Shown piece after piece: positions 63,788 to 64,000 of a stretch of 64,000 nucleotides of DNA (position 1 is its first letter; each line of letters starts with the position of its first letter). Origin of the DNA: Mesorhizobium sangaii (GTDB lineage: Bacteria > Pseudomonadota > Alphaproteobacteria > Rhizobiales > Rhizobiaceae); assembly GCF_014207355.1 (NCBI RefSeq), contig NZ_JACHEF010000002.1, positions 1 through 64,000 on the forward strand, given 5' to 3'. The notes under the pieces are model-generated. The model was given only the letters and a program-made list of their open reading frames with translations. It was not told where the DNA came from and did no database searches. Position numbers and translations under genes: made by a program.

Positions 63788-64000
63788 TGGGAGGCCGCCA
63801 CGCGTAGGGGTTTGAAGATGCTGTTGATGCTGCCTGGCACCAGTTGGCCAGTCGAATCGAGCTTGAATCTCACGGCGGTAAGCTCCTGGTTGGGCTTGCG
63901 CAGCTGGACCGTCGTTGTGGCCAGCGGCGCTGACGACTTGGCGGTATCGGGCTTTACGCTGACGATTACCTTCACAGGGACGGGATATGTGACGTTCACA
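63784..64000 (-). CDS. Hypothetical protein, C-terminal part
   Basis: The frame is open to the right edge, so the gene probably begins outside. The visible 71 residues are beta-rich (YPVPVKVIVSVKPDTAKSSAPLATTTVQLRKP) with no recognised motif. Operon partner of the membrane protein that follows. Confidence 0.5.
   Translation of the reverse strand, partial: VNVTYPVPVKVIVSVKPDTAKSSAPLATTTVQLRKPNQELTAVRFKLDSTGQLVPGSINSIFKPLRVAASQ

Noticed and set aside
1..64000. CRISPR arrays, tRNA or rRNA genes, transposases, integrase attachment sites
   Set aside because: Looked for on both strands; none seen. The duplications lack insertion-sequence ends.

Overview
The window is high-GC alphaproteobacterial DNA, most likely from Bradyrhizobium or a close relative. 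Evidence: FixJ-type response regulators, a giant Ser/Thr-kinase/AAA/histidine-kinase hybrid, DUF3300 and DUF1269 proteins, a MucR/Ros remnant, a PHB-type bdhA/acetoacetate decarboxylase/patatin operon, and many ATGA start/stop overlaps. The genus is inferred; there is no rRNA or tRNA to confirm it. I saw no transposase, CRISPR array or tRNA.

Layout. 0-7 kb: end of a sugar ABC-transporter binding protein, a DUF3300 protein, a decayed mucR, an OprB-type porin sitting behind a truncated second DUF3300 copy, and a lipoprotein patatin with a small membrane-protein partner. 7-16 kb: a nine-gene minus-strand operon (unknown protein, DyP-type peroxidase, MarC, DUF4331, nitroreductase, SDR, TPR protein, FAD oxidoreductase lacking the redox cysteines, NiCoT-type metal transporter). 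This is the most coherent uncharacterised system here. 16.7-23.9 kb: NDH-2 NADH dehydrogenase, a LysR regulator, cyoABCD ubiquinol oxidase and an orphan Pycsar-effector-like membrane protein. NDH-2 plus a bo3-type oxidase would make a short, non-proton-pumping-entry respiratory chain. 24-30 kb: broken hupE and hdeD, a DUF1269 protein and a PAS histidine kinase. 28.8-39.3 kb: three FixJ-like response regulators, a 1986-residue hybrid kinase and a soluble histidine kinase. 39.5-43.4 kb: TetR, frameshifted ethD, small proteins and a frameshifted TPR gene. 43.5-51.8 kb: an RND efflux pump with its fusion protein, AcrR-like operators, TetR regulators and a DUF900 lipoprotein hydrolase. 53-56 kb: bdhA, acetoacetate decarboxylase, patatin. 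56-58.5 kb: a mosaic of remnants (ndh, RND pump, patatin) around an intact TetR. 58.8-64 kb: LysR/azoreductase pair, broken pirin, RlpA and corA genes, a candidate anti-Shine-Dalgarno small RNA, and two unknown genes.

The main theme is paralogous decay. At least six loci exist as an intact copy plus a remnant (DUF3300, ndh, RND fusion protein/pump, TetR, patatin, soluble histidine kinase). Almost every remnant keeps the promoter and 5' end and has lost the body of the gene. In two cases the truncated ORF now ends in an ATGA overlap with the next intact gene, which looks like promoter and translation-start capture. About eight further ORFs carry frameshifts, so real decay has to be separated from sequencing error.
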